From the NCBI RefSeq assembly GCF_900107835.1, contig NZ_FNRG01000004.1, positions 124,001 through 188,000 of the forward strand: 64,000 nucleotides of DNA. Reading direction: 5' to 3'. A program made the position numbers and the translations under genes. Under the pieces are notes generated by a model, which was given only the letters and a program-made list of their open reading frames with translations, ran no database searches and was not told the origin of the DNA. Below, piece after piece: positions 9,146 to 17,778 of this stretch (the first letter of the stretch is position 1; each line of letters starts with the position of its first letter). This stretch comes from Oribacterium sp. KHPX15 (GTDB lineage Bacteria; Bacillota; Clostridia; Lachnospirales; Lachnospiraceae).

Positions 9146-10738
9146 ATGGATGGAATAATAGTAATAAATAAAGAAAAAAACTGGACCAGCTTTGATGTCA
9201 CAAAAAAGCTGCGCTCAATACTTCATGAAAAGAAAATCGGACACACCGGAACCCTTGACCCTCTGGCGGAAGGAGTACTGGTGGTCTGCGCCGGTGCCGC
9301 AACAAAACTTGTGGAAACCATCTCCGGTACCGAAAAAGTTTATGAAGCCGAGATGCAGCTTGGTATAATCACTGATACAGAGGATATAACGGGAACCGTG
9401 CTGGAAGAGAAGCCTGTGAAGGTTACCGAAGATGAGGTCAGGGATGCCATAAGTTCTTTCATAGGAACCTATGAACAAATCCCGCCCATGTACAGTGCAA
9501 AAAAGATCAATGGCAAAAAGCTTTATGATCTTGCCCGTCAGGGAAAGACCGTTGAACGTAAAGCCAACAGAATAACGGTACACGACATTAAAATACTTGA
9601 TATCAGTCTTCCTTATGTAAAAATGGAGATCACCTGTTCCAAAGGCACCTACATAAGAACCTTATGTAAGGATATAGGCGAAAAGTTGGGAACAGGAGCT
9701 GCCATGACTGCATTGCTCCGCACCAGAGTGGGAAAATACACTCTTTCAGAAAGCCATACCATATCAGAGCTTTCTGAGCTTGAAGAGAAGGGTGAACTCT
9801 ATTCCGTAGTGAAGCCTCCTATTTTTGTTCCGGAGCCGGCAGTTGTTGCCTTCGGAAAATTTGACGGAAGCCATAAAGGACACCAGCTCATATTTGAGAA
9901 TATGTTTGCCATCGCAGGAGCTAAGCATTACAAAACCGCTGTGCTGACATTTTCGCAAAATCCGGACAATCTTTTTTCCGGAACCAGCAAAACCTCGATT
10001 TCTTCAAGTGATGAACACCTCACGAGACTCAGAAACCTTGGTTTTGATTACGTATTTTCATATCCTGTGAACCACGACACCATGAAGGTTCCGGCGGAGT
10101 TTTTTTTACGAGATGTGCTTATCGAGGGCATGAATGCAAAGGATATCGTTGCAGGAACCGACTGCCGTTTTGGTCACATGGCCCAGGGCGATGCGGACAT
10201 GCTGATGGCCCTCCAGGATAAATACGGTTATACCGCCCACATCATCAAGAAACGTCAGGTTCTTGATGAGAACGGTAACTCCAGAGAGATATCCAGTACC
10301 TTTATCCGCGAAGAAATCCAGAAGGGTAATGTCAAGCTGGCAGCAGATCTTCTCGGAAGGCACGTTGCATTAAGCGGCACTGTCATCCACGGAAAACACT
10401 TAGGCTCAACAGTTCTTGGTTTTCCTACCGCAAACATTCTGCCTACCTCAGGAAAGACCCTTCCAAAAGCCGGAGTTTATATCTCCAGAGTTCTGGTGGG
10501 ACAGGTGCTTTACCGCGGAGTTACCAATATAGGTACAAATCCCACTGTAGCAGCCGATAATCCGGTAAGTATAGAAACCCATATTATTAATTTCAATAAA
10601 GATATCTATGGTCAGAAGATCCGCGTGGAATTTATGGACAGAATAAGAGACCAGGAAAAATTTGCATCCCTTGAAGTTCTCAAACACCAGTTGGAGAAGG
10701 ATGTGGACGCGGCTATGCATTATCCCATGGATTTGTAA
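9146..10738 (+). CDS. TruB-RibF fusion: tRNA psi55 synthase / FAD synthetase
   Basis: One uninterrupted frame of 530 residues joins two enzymes normally encoded by adjacent genes. Residues 1-215 are TruB, which makes pseudouridine 55 in tRNA: IGHTGTLDPLAEGV with catalytic Asp38, PPMYSAKKINGKKLYDLARQG, and CSKGTYIRTLCKDIG. Residues 225-530 are RibF, which phosphorylates riboflavin and adenylates FMN: VVAFGKFDGSHKGHQ for the nucleotidyltransferase, DCRFGHMAQGD, SSTFIREEIQKGN, then the kinase domain with HGKHLGSTVLGFPTANI. The C-terminal PUA domain of TruB is missing, and RibF starts directly where it would be. No stop or frameshift is visible between the halves. The start is 10 bases after nrnA. 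Confidence 0.93.
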   Translation: MDGIIVINKEKNWTSFDVTKKLRSILHEKKIGHTGTLDPLAEGVLVVCAGAATKLVETISGTEKVYEAEMQLGIITDTEDITGTVLEEKPVKVTEDEVRDAISSFIGTYEQIPPMYSAKKINGKKLYDLARQGKTVERKANRITVHDIKILDISLPYVKMEITCSKGTYIRTLCKDIGEKLGTGAAMTALLRTRVGKYTLSESHTISELSELEEKGELYSVVKPPIFVPEPAVVAFGKFDGSHKGHQLIFENMFAIAGAKHYKTAVLTFSQNPDNLFSGTSKTSISSSDEHLTRLRNLGFDYVFSYPVNHDTMKVPAEFFLRDVLIEGMNAKDIVAGTDCRFGHMAQGDADMLMALQDKYGYTAHIIKKRQVLDENGNSREISSTFIREEIQKGNVKLAADLLGRHVALSGTVIHGKHLGSTVLGFPTANILPTSGKTLPKAGVYISRVLVGQVLYRGVTNIGTNPTVAADNPVSIETHIINFNKDIYGQKIRVEFMDRIRDQEKFASLEVLKHQLEKDVDAAMHYPMDL

Positions 10739-10764
10739 ATTTTTGTTTATTTTTTTGAAATGCA

Positions 10765-10792
10765 TTGACAAGGCTTAAGTGCTTTGTTAAAT
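10765..10792 (+). promoter_or_regulatory. Promoter of rpsO
   Basis: A perfect TTGACA (10765-10770) is followed after 16 bases by TTAAAT (10787-10792). The leader of about 100 bases contains GGAACTCC/CGGGAACT repeats and TCACGA/TCGTGA (10861-10876), structures that could serve S15 autoregulation, though no known S15 motif could be assigned. Confidence 0.75.
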
Positions 10793-10900
10793 TACATGAG
10801 TATGCGCGTTGGCATGGTTCTTAGGAACTCCTTTCGGGAACTCTGTTAACGTAAGTTTAATCACGAAATATCGTGAAAGTTATTTTAGGAGGAATTTAAA

Positions 10901-11167
10901 ATGATTTCTAAGGAAAAGAAAGCTGAGCTTATTGCACAGTACGGACGTAAGCCTGGTGACACAGGTTCACCTGAGGTTCAGGTTGCTATTCTTACAACAA
11001 GAATCAACGAGCTTACTGAGCACCTTAAGAAGAACCCTAAGGATCACCACTCAAGAAGAGGACTTCTTATGATGGTTGGTCAGAGAAGAGGACTTCTTCA
11101 GTACCTTGCTAAGACAGACCTTGAGGGTTACAGATCACTCATCGAGAAGCTCGGTATCAGAAAGTAA
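10901..11167 (+). CDS. rpsO: 30S ribosomal protein S15
   Basis: S15 binds the central domain of 16S rRNA and nucleates platform assembly. The 88 residues match the family throughout: [51 protein letters not shown]. Length is normal. A strong AGGAGG lies about eight bases before the ATG. Codon use is strongly biased (many CTT and AAG codons), as expected for a highly expressed gene. It is monocistronic: its own promoter lies before it and a terminator behind, with pnp following as in most bacteria. Confidence 0.98.
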   Translation: MISKEKKAELIAQYGRKPGDTGSPEVQVAILTTRINELTEHLKKNPKDHHSRRGLLMMVGQRRGLLQYLAKTDLEGYRSLIEKLGIRK

Positions 11168-11177
11168 TTTTGATAAA

Positions 11178-11209
11178 GAAGAGCGGAGATTTTTTCTCTG
11201 CTCTTTTTC
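11178..11209 (+). terminator. Terminator of rpsO
   Basis: AAGAGC-G-GAGA pairs with TCTC-T-GCTCTT around a T-rich loop, then TTTCTTT. Confidence 0.85.
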
Positions 11210-11235
11210 TTTATTAAGAAATCACTTAAAAACGG

Positions 11236-11264
11236 TCGACCAAACTTAGAGAATCTGTTAAAAT
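11236..11264 (+). promoter_or_regulatory. Candidate promoter of pnp
   Basis: TCGACC (11236-11241), 17-base spacer, TAAAAT (11259-11264). It would give a pnp leader of about 250 bases, plausible because pnp is commonly controlled through a long structured leader. Confidence 0.4.
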
Positions 11265-11412
11265 CTGTATGGTGATCATCAAATGAGAAATCAGAGATTT
11301 TAGTTTTCTTTAAGAAGGTCAGATCAAAAAACCAAACGACAGGAGAGATATCCGAGATCACTGATGAGATTCCGGTTCAAAGAGCGGTATAAACAATCGG
11401 CTGTATACATCC

Positions 11413-11430
11413 GGCATGATTAATCATGCC
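11413..11430. repeat. 18-bp perfect palindrome in the pnp leader
   Basis: GGCATGATTAATCATGCC is fully self-complementary. A second TATACGGCATGA at 11451-11462 repeats the sequence just around it. In the 354-base gap between rpsO and pnp, nothing else but the terminator and a candidate promoter is visible. It may be an operator or an RNA stem in the leader. Confidence 0.5.
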
Positions 11431-11521
11431 CTGTGTTCTGTTCGGGGATATACGGCATGACTTTGAAGCAGAGTTATATCAGTGTTTTTGGACCTCCCTG
11501 TCAAAATAATGGAGGTAAATA

Positions 11522-13615
11522 ATGTACAAGAGTTATTCAATGGAACTCGCCGGCAGAACACTTACCGTTGATATCGGTCGTGTTTGTGCCCAGGCAAACG
11601 GTGCAGCACTTATGCACTATGGCGATACAACCGTTCTTTCAACATGTACCGCTTCAGCCGCTCCGAGAGACGGCATTGAATTCTTCCCTCTTCAGATCGA
11701 GTATGAGGAGAAGATGTATTCAGTCGGTAAATTCCCGGGTGGATTCAAGAAGAGAGAAGGCCGTGCAGGTGATAATGCTATCCTTACATCACGTGTTATC
11801 GACCGTCCTATGAGACCTCTTTTCCCTAAGGATTTCAGAAATGACTGTCTCGTTGACAACCTGGTTATGTCAGTTGATCAGGATTGCTCACCTGAGCTTC
11901 TTGCGATGCTTGGTTCATCCCTTGCAACAGCCATCTCAGATGTACCCTGGGACGGTCCATGTGCTTCAACACAGGTTGGTATGATCAACGGTGAGTTCAT
12001 CATCAATCCTACCAATGCAGAGAAGGCTGTTTCAGACCTTGCCCTTACAGTTGCTTCAACCCGTGACAAAGTTATCATGATTGAAGCAGGGGCAAACTGC
12101 ATTTCCGATGATAAGATGATCGAGGCTATCTACAAGGCTGACGAGATCAACAAGCAGATCATCGGATTCTTCGATTCCATCATCGCAGAGTGCGGAAAGA
12201 AGAAGATGGAGTACGTTAGTGCTGCAGTACCTGAAGAGGTATTTGAGAAGATCAAGGCCATCGTTCCTCCTGAGGAGATGGAAACAGCAGTATTCACTGA
12301 TGACAAGCAGCAGAGAGATCTCAACATGGCTGAGGTTACAAAGAAGCTTGAAGAGGCTCTTGCAGAGGATGAAGAAGCTCTTGCCATCCTTCCTGATGCC
12401 ATCTATCAGTATGAGAAGAAAACAGTTCGTAAGATGATCCTCAAGGACCACAAGAGACCGGATGGTCGTAGAATCGACGAGATCAGACCTCTTGAGGCTG
12501 AGGTAGACCTTATTCCGAGAGTACACGGTTCTGCTATGTTCAAGCGTGGACAGACTCAGATTCTTGATATCGTAACCCTTGCTCCTCTTTCAGAGGTTCA
12601 GAAGGTTGAGGAACTTAATGAGTACATCACAGAGAAGCGTTACCTTCACCAGTACAACTTCCCCGGTTACTCAGTAGGTGAGGCTAAGGCAAGCCGCGGC
12701 CCGGGACGTCGTGAGATCGGTCACGGAGCACTTGCTGAGAGAGCACTCCTTCCTGTACTTCCTTCAGTAGAAGATTTCCCATATGCTATCCGTGCGGTTT
12801 CAGAGACAATGGAGTCAAACGGTTCAACATCAATGGGTTCAACCTGCGCATCCTGCCTCTCACTTATGGCAGCCGGTGTTCCTATCAAGGAGCCTGTAGC
12901 AGGTATCAGCTGCGGTCTTGTAACCGGTGATACAGATGATGACTATCTCGTACTTACAGATATCCAGGGTCTCGAAGATTTCTTCGGCGACATGGACTTC
13001 AAGGTAACAGGTACTCACGAAGGTATCACAGCTATCCAGATGGATATCAAGATCCACGGTCTTACAAAGGATATCGTAACAGAAGCTATCAAGAGAGCAC
13101 ACGAAGCACGTCTTTTCATCATGGACGGCGTAATGAAGGATGCTATTGCAGAGCCTCGTAAGGAGCTTTCACCATATGCACCTAAGATCATCACTCTCCA
13201 GATCGATCCTGAGAAGATCGGTGATGTTATCGGTAAGCAGGGCAAGACCATCAATGCAATCATTGATGAAACAGGTGCAAAGATCGATATCGACGATAAC
13301 GGTATGGTTTCCATCTCCGGCATCGACCTTGCAGCTCTTGAGAAGGCTAAGAAGATCGTTGAGTCCATCGTTAATGACATCGAGCCGGGACAGATCCTCA
13401 CAGGTAAGGTTGTACGTATCATGAACTTTGGTGCATTCGTACAGTTAAGCCCTAACAAGGACGGTATGGTTCACATCTCAAAGCTTGCTGATGGAAGAGT
13501 TGAGAAGGTTGAGGATGTTGTAAACATCGGCGATGAAGTTACCGTAAAGGTACAGGAAATCGACAAGATGGGCAGAATCAACCTCACCATGAGACCACAG
13601 GATCTCAAAGACTGA
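11522..13615 (+). CDS. pnp: Polyribonucleotide nucleotidyltransferase (PNPase)
   Basis: PNPase degrades RNA from the 3' end by phosphorolysis and can also add tails. The 697 residues show the normal layout: a first RNase PH domain from residue 10, a helical linker (about 230-310), and a second RNase PH domain with HGSAMFKRGQTQIL and the phosphate-binding SNGSTSMGSTCASCLSLMAAG (about 422-442). A KH domain follows (IGDVIGKQGKTINAI, about 560-574), then a C-terminal S1 domain (TGKVVRIMNFGAFVQLSPNKDGMVHIS). GGAGG precedes the ATG. It is probably transcribed alone from a long leader. Confidence 0.98.
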   Translation: MYKSYSMELAGRTLTVDIGRVCAQANGAALMHYGDTTVLSTCTASAAPRDGIEFFPLQIEYEEKMYSVGKFPGGFKKREGRAGDNAILTSRVIDRPMRPLFPKDFRNDCLVDNLVMSVDQDCSPELLAMLGSSLATAISDVPWDGPCASTQVGMINGEFIINPTNAEKAVSDLALTVASTRDKVIMIEAGANCISDDKMIEAIYKADEINKQIIGFFDSIIAECGKKKMEYVSAAVPEEVFEKIKAIVPPEEMETAVFTDDKQQRDLNMAEVTKKLEEALAEDEEALAILPDAIYQYEKKTVRKMILKDHKRPDGRRIDEIRPLEAEVDLIPRVHGSAMFKRGQTQILDIVTLAPLSEVQKVEELNEYITEKRYLHQYNFPGYSVGEAKASRGPGRREIGHGALAERALLPVLPSVEDFPYAIRAVSETMESNGSTSMGSTCASCLSLMAAGVPIKEPVAGISCGLVTGDTDDDYLVLTDIQGLEDFFGDMDFKVTGTHEGITAIQMDIKIHGLTKDIVTEAIKRAHEARLFIMDGVMKDAIAEPRKELSPYAPKIITLQIDPEKIGDVIGKQGKTINAIIDETGAKIDIDDNGMVSISGIDLAALEKAKKIVESIVNDIEPGQILTGKVVRIMNFGAFVQLSPNKDGMVHISKLADGRVEKVEDVVNIGDEVTVKVQEIDKMGRINLTMRPQDLKD

Positions 13616-13634
13616 TATAATCACAAAAAATCAT

Positions 13635-13670
13635 CCTCGGGAATCTCGTGTCAATGTTATTCCCGAGGCT
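13635..13670 (+). terminator. Hairpin after pnp
   Basis: CCTCGGGAAT (13635-13644) pairs with ATTCCCGAGG (13659-13668). The following sequence is only weakly T-rich, so it may stabilise the 3' end as much as terminate. Confidence 0.6.
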
Positions 13671-13738
13671 TCAATACATAGAGAATAGCCTTTTCAGGCA
13701 TAGATTTCTGTGAATATCAAATTTCAAATCTAAGAGCG

Positions 13739-13756
13739 GGGACTGGCGACAGTCCC
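13739..13756 (+). other. GGGACTG hairpin with GCGA tetraloop before gltX
   Basis: GGGACTG and CAGTCCC form a perfect seven-base stem closed by the GNRA loop GCGA, 23 bases before the gltX start. It may be a leader structure or a small REP-like element. Confidence 0.5.
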
Positions 13757-13779
13757 TTCTTTACATTTAGGAGAACAAA

Positions 13780-15228
13780 ATGAAGATCAGAACACGATAC
13801 GCTCCGTCACCAACCGGAAGAATGCATGTTGGTAATTTAAGAACTGCACTGTATGCTTACCTCATTTCAAAGCACGAGGACGGCGATTTCCTTCTCAGAA
13901 TAGAAGATACAGACCAGGAGCGTCTTGTTGAAGGTGCGGTAGACCTCATTAACAGAACCCTTGCCGACACAGGTCTCATCCCTGATGAGTCTCCTGATAA
14001 GCCGGGTAATTGCGGACCTTATGTTCAGTCAGACCGTGTTAAGTCCGGAATCTACATGGATTATGCAAAGCAGCTCGTAAACGAGGGCAAGGCTTACTAC
14101 TGCTTCTGTACAAAGGAGCGTCTTGAGACTCTGAAGACAACCGTTAACGGCGAAGAGATCATGCACTATGATAAGCATTGTCTCGGTCTTTCAAAGGAAG
14201 AGATCGAGGAGAACCTTAAGGCAGGAAAGCCTTATGTTATCCGTCAGAACAACCCTACAGAGGGAACAACATCTTTCCACGACGAACTTTACGGAGATGT
14301 TACAGTAGACAATTCCGAGCTTGATGACATGGTACTTATCAAGTCTGACGGATTCCCTACTTACAATTTTGCCAATGTTATCGACGATCATCTCATGGGC
14401 ATCACTCACGTTGTCCGCGGCAATGAGTATCTCAGCTCAAGCCCTAAGTACAACCGTCTCTATGATGCTTACGGATGGGAAATCCCTAAGTATGTTCACT
14501 GCCCGCTTATCACAGATGAGAACCACAAGAAGCTTTCAAAGCGTTCAGGACATTCTTCCTTTGAGGATCTCATTGACCAGGGCTTTGTAGCGGAGGCTGT
14601 TGTCAACTTCGTAGCACTTCTCGGATGGTCACCGGATGATAATGAGGAGATCATGTCTCTTCAGGATCTCATCCGTAAGTTTGATTACACCCGTATCTCA
14701 AAGAGCCCGGCTGTTTTCGACATGGGCAAGCTCCGCTGGATGAACGGCGAGTATATCAAGGCTATGGATTTCGATAAGTACTATGAAAGAGCGCTTCCTT
14801 TCATTCAGGATACCATTAAGAAGCCTCTTGACTTCAAGCATATCGCTACCATGGTTAAGACCCGTATCGAGATTTTCCCGGATATCCCTGAGATGATTTC
14901 TTTCTTTGAGGAGGTTCCGGAGTACGAGAATGATCTTTATGTAAACAAGAAGTCAAAGACCAATCTTGAGAACTCTCTTGAGCTTCTTAAGGATGTGCTT
15001 CCTCTTCTTAAGGCTCAGGAAGATTACTCCAATGATGCGCTTTTCGCACTTCTTTCGGAGTACGGCAAGGAGAAGGAGCTTAAGACAGGTTTTGTTATGT
15101 GGCCTATCCGTATCGCTCTTTCAGGCAAGCAGATGACTCCTGCGGGTGCCACCGAAATCATGGAGGTTCTCGGAAAGGACGAGTCTATTAAGCGACTTGA
15201 GGCGGGAATCGCAAAGCTTGAGGGGTGA
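13780..15228 (+). CDS. gltX: Glutamyl-tRNA synthetase
   Basis: This class I synthetase charges tRNA with glutamate. The 482 residues contain [19 protein letters not shown] (residues 5-23) with the HIGH-like segment, and [10 protein letters not shown] (about 249-258) for the KMSKS loop. The alpha-helical anticodon-binding domain follows, ending with [20 protein letters not shown]. Length is normal. TTTAGGAG precedes the ATG. In this phylum it often also charges tRNA-Gln for the amidotransferase route; that is inference. A strong terminator follows. Confidence 0.97.
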   Translation: MKIRTRYAPSPTGRMHVGNLRTALYAYLISKHEDGDFLLRIEDTDQERLVEGAVDLINRTLADTGLIPDESPDKPGNCGPYVQSDRVKSGIYMDYAKQLVNEGKAYYCFCTKERLETLKTTVNGEEIMHYDKHCLGLSKEEIEENLKAGKPYVIRQNNPTEGTTSFHDELYGDVTVDNSELDDMVLIKSDGFPTYNFANVIDDHLMGITHVVRGNEYLSSSPKYNRLYDAYGWEIPKYVHCPLITDENHKKLSKRSGHSSFEDLIDQGFVAEAVVNFVALLGWSPDDNEEIMSLQDLIRKFDYTRISKSPAVFDMGKLRWMNGEYIKAMDFDKYYERALPFIQDTIKKPLDFKHIATMVKTRIEIFPDIPEMISFFEEVPEYENDLYVNKKSKTNLENSLELLKDVLPLLKAQEDYSNDALFALLSEYGKEKELKTGFVMWPIRIALSGKQMTPAGATEIMEVLGKDESIKRLEAGIAKLEG

Positions 15229-15260
15229 TTTCCGCAAGTATTTGAAATGGGTCAAGAAAA

Positions 15261-15294
15261 TGCAAGGGACGTGTGACGGCCCTTGCATTTTTTT
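15261..15294 (+). terminator. Terminator of gltX
   Basis: TGCAAGGG (15261-15268) pairs with CCCTTGCA (15280-15287), followed by seven T. Confidence 0.9.
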
Positions 15295-15383
15295 CACGTC
15301 TTCTCACGAATTTCTTTTTTCGTATATAATCGTTAATATTTTATCTTTGTCATATATGCTATTATAGTCTCGTAAAATTTTTC

Positions 15384-15405
15384 GTCCTTCCAAAATTTGA
15401 AGGAC
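15384..15405 (+). other. Hairpin upstream of the first SPFH gene
   Basis: GTCCTTC pairs with GAAGGAC around CAAAATTT, just before the ribosome binding site TTGGAG. It could be an operator or leader stem. Confidence 0.45.
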
Positions 15406-15419
15406 AGATTGGAGTATGT

Positions 15420-16451
15420 ATGGGATTCTTTTTATTTTTTCCTTTTCTGGTTATCATTTTCGTTATTCTGAGTGGCTGCATTAAGGTCGTACCTCAGGGG
15501 TATGCCGTTAATGTTGAGCGTCTCGGAAAGTATCATGATACCTGGCACGCGGGGCTTCACTTTAAGATGCCTATCATTGACAGGGTTTTCCGTAAGATTT
15601 CTCTGAAGGAGCAGGTTTGCGATTTTGATCCTCAGCCTGTTATCACAAAGGACAATGTTACTATTTCCATTGATTCTGTAGTTTATATGACCGTTTTTGA
15701 TCCAAAGGCTTATCAGTATGGTATCGAAAATGCCATGAGCGGTCTTGCCAATCTTACAGCCACAAACCTTCGTTCAATCGTTGGTGAGATGGAGCTTGAT
15801 ATGACTCTTTCAGGCAGAGACATCATCAACAGCAAGATGCAGATGGCCCTTGATACTGCAACTGATCCATGGGGAATCAAGGTTACAAGAGTTGAGGTCA
15901 AGAATATCCAGCCGCCTCGTGAGATTGAGGAGGTTATGACCAAGCAGATGAGAGCTGAGCGTGAGAGACGTGAGACTGTCCTTCAGGCAGAGGCTCATCA
16001 GGAATCTATAGTTAAGAGAGCAGAGGGTGACAAGAGGGCTAAGGTTCTTGCGGCTGAGGCTGAGAGAGATGCTCAGATCGCCATTGCTCAAGGTAAGGCT
16101 GAATCTGTAAAGCTTGTTTACAGAGCAGAGGCTGAGGGTCTTGAGATGCTTAAGTCTGCCAATGTTAATGACACAGTTCTGAAGCTTCGCGGTCTTGAAG
16201 CACTTAAGACTGTGGCTGACGGTCGCGCAACAAAGATTTTCCTTCCGACAGATATTTCTGCAACCGTTTCTTCTCTCGGCGCTCTGACAGAGGCTGTGGG
16301 AATCGGTGATTACACAAAGATTGACAGAACTCCGAAGGAGGAAGCTCAGCGTCCGGTTGACCCATGTTTAAATGAGCATAGCACTCCGATCACTTTGGAG
16401 GCCGCAGGAAAGTCAAACCAGATCGCAGATGACATAGAACGCAGAGGCTAA
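15420..16451 (+). CDS. SPFH/Band 7 membrane protein, paraslipin-like
   Basis: This is a stomatin-type protein of 343 residues. One N-terminal membrane segment (FLFFPFLVIIFVILSGCI, residues 3-20) is followed by the SPFH domain (VVPQGYAVNVERLGKY through VKNIQPPREIEEVM, about 23-175). A long Ala/Glu/Arg coiled coil follows (about 176-245), then SVLGALTEAVGIGDY-like residues. The DNTVTISIDSVVYM-like and NIQPPREI stretches are typical of the QmcA/paraslipin branch. Such proteins form large oligomeric cages that organise membrane microdomains. It lies upstream of hflK and hflC, separated by a palindromic element, so this region holds three SPFH genes in a row. Confidence 0.9.
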   Translation: MGFFLFFPFLVIIFVILSGCIKVVPQGYAVNVERLGKYHDTWHAGLHFKMPIIDRVFRKISLKEQVCDFDPQPVITKDNVTISIDSVVYMTVFDPKAYQYGIENAMSGLANLTATNLRSIVGEMELDMTLSGRDIINSKMQMALDTATDPWGIKVTRVEVKNIQPPREIEEVMTKQMRAERERRETVLQAEAHQESIVKRAEGDKRAKVLAAEAERDAQIAIAQGKAESVKLVYRAEAEGLEMLKSANVNDTVLKLRGLEALKTVADGRATKIFLPTDISATVSSLGALTEAVGIGDYTKIDRTPKEEAQRPVDPCLNEHSTPITLEAAGKSNQIADDIERRG

Positions 16452-16453
16452 TA

Positions 16454-16654
16454 TTTAGAAAAATAAATCCATTCTGGAATGGAAGCCTGAACCGAAGAAG
16501 GGCATCTGTATATAAACGTTGAGCGCGGACGAGAAAAATCATAACCAAACCCTTAGAGCCTCTAAGGAGTTCAGTTATAGATTTTCCGCCGCAAGCGACT
16601 CGTTTATATACGGATGCCCTTCCGCTCAGGCTGGGCGTTTTAATGATTTCTAAA
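16454..16654. repeat. 200-bp imperfect palindromic element between SPFH genes
   Basis: The element is bounded by TTTAGAAA (16454-16461) and TTTCTAAA (16647-16654), with AGCCTGA (16484-16490) matching TCAGGCT (16626-16632). Its core arms GGGCATCTGTATATAAACG and CGTTTATATACGGATGCCC pair over about 22 bases with a single G-T. The arms continue inward with GCGGACG and AAAATC pairings to a central hairpin CCTTAG/CTAAGG (about 16551-16566). Two separate small stems flank it. No reading frame of note is inside. It looks like a MITE or a large structured RNA element. It occupies nearly the whole gap. Confidence 0.75.
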
Positions 16655-16677
16655 ATCAAAAACGAGGAGAGTAATAG

Positions 16678-17778
16678 ATGAAAAATTTTAACAACGGAGG
16701 TGTCGGCAATGGCCCCGGAATGCCTCATATCGATATGCCGGATCCCAAAAAAGCAAAGGAAACAGCCGGAAAGCTCCTTAATGTTCTGACATTGGTCATC
16801 GTAGCCTTCGTGGCCATTAGCTTTATCACTTCCGGCATTTACAGAGTTTCTGAGCAGGAACAGGCGGTCTTAACAAGATTCGGAAAGGTTCAGGACGTAA
16901 AAACCGCCGGAATGTATTTCAAGATTCCTTTTATCGATTCTGTTCACCTGGTTCGCACAACCACATACGGCATTCCCATCGGTTACAAGGTTGTAGACGA
17001 AAATGCCGGAGAAAACGGAAGAGCCGAGTCACTTACCGAACAGTCTCTGATGATTACCTCAGACTTCAACTTTGTAAACACCGATTTTTACATTGAGTAC
17101 AGAGTCTCAGACCCGGTCAGCTATCTGTATAATTCCAGTGCCCCGGAGGCAATCCTGGAAAACCTTGCCCAGGCAGCCATTCGTACCATTGTTTCCAATT
17201 ACAATGTTGATGATGTCATGACAACCAGCAAGAACAAAGTACAGTCCGATGTACGTGATTCTTTGGTAAGTGCCCTTACAAAGGCAAACATAGGTCTTGA
17301 GGTTGTTAATGTCTCCATACAGGACGTTGAACCGCCAAACCAGCTGGTTATGTCTGCTTTCAAATCTGTTGAAAATGCAAAGCAGGGTTCTGAGACTTCG
17401 ATTAATAACGCAAATAAATACAAGTCAGAACAGCTTCCTGCAGCCGAGGCCAACGCTGACAAAATTGAAAAAGATGCAGAAGCAAAGAAGGAAGCCAGAA
17501 TAGCTGAAGCAGAAGGACAGGTAGCAAGGTTTAATGCTATGTACGATCAGTACAAGCTTAATCCTCTAATTACAAAACAGCGTTTATTCTACGAAACTAT
17601 GGAGGATGTTCTTCCGGATCTTAAGGTCATAATCGATGACGGCGGAACCCAGACCATGCTTCCTCTTGCAAGCTTCACATCAGAAAACCGCACTAATACT
17701 GTGAATTATTCTGAAACTACGGATACAGATGCATATTCATCTGAAGACTACCTGACTGAGGAGGAGAGCAACTCATGA
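16678..17778 (+). CDS. hflK: HflK-like SPFH protein
   Basis: HflK and HflC form a membrane-anchored cage around the FtsH protease and modulate it. The protein has 366 residues: a short Gly/Asn-rich cytoplasmic start, one membrane segment (LTLVIVAFVAISFITSGIY, about 38-56), then the SPFH domain with VSEQEQAVLTRFGKVQDV, and a coiled coil rich in Ala, Glu and Lys (about 235-275). Segments such as AIRTIVSNYNVDDVMT and NVSIQDVEPPNQ are typical of HflK. The tail is acidic and Thr/Ser-rich. GAGGAG lies before the ATG. It overlaps hflC by four bases (ATGA). Confidence 0.9.
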   Translation: MKNFNNGGVGNGPGMPHIDMPDPKKAKETAGKLLNVLTLVIVAFVAISFITSGIYRVSEQEQAVLTRFGKVQDVKTAGMYFKIPFIDSVHLVRTTTYGIPIGYKVVDENAGENGRAESLTEQSLMITSDFNFVNTDFYIEYRVSDPVSYLYNSSAPEAILENLAQAAIRTIVSNYNVDDVMTTSKNKVQSDVRDSLVSALTKANIGLEVVNVSIQDVEPPNQLVMSAFKSVENAKQGSETSINNANKYKSEQLPAAEANADKIEKDAEAKKEARIAEAEGQVARFNAMYDQYKLNPLITKQRLFYETMEDVLPDLKVIIDDGGTQTMLPLASFTSENRTNTVNYSETTDTDAYSSEDYLTEEESNS

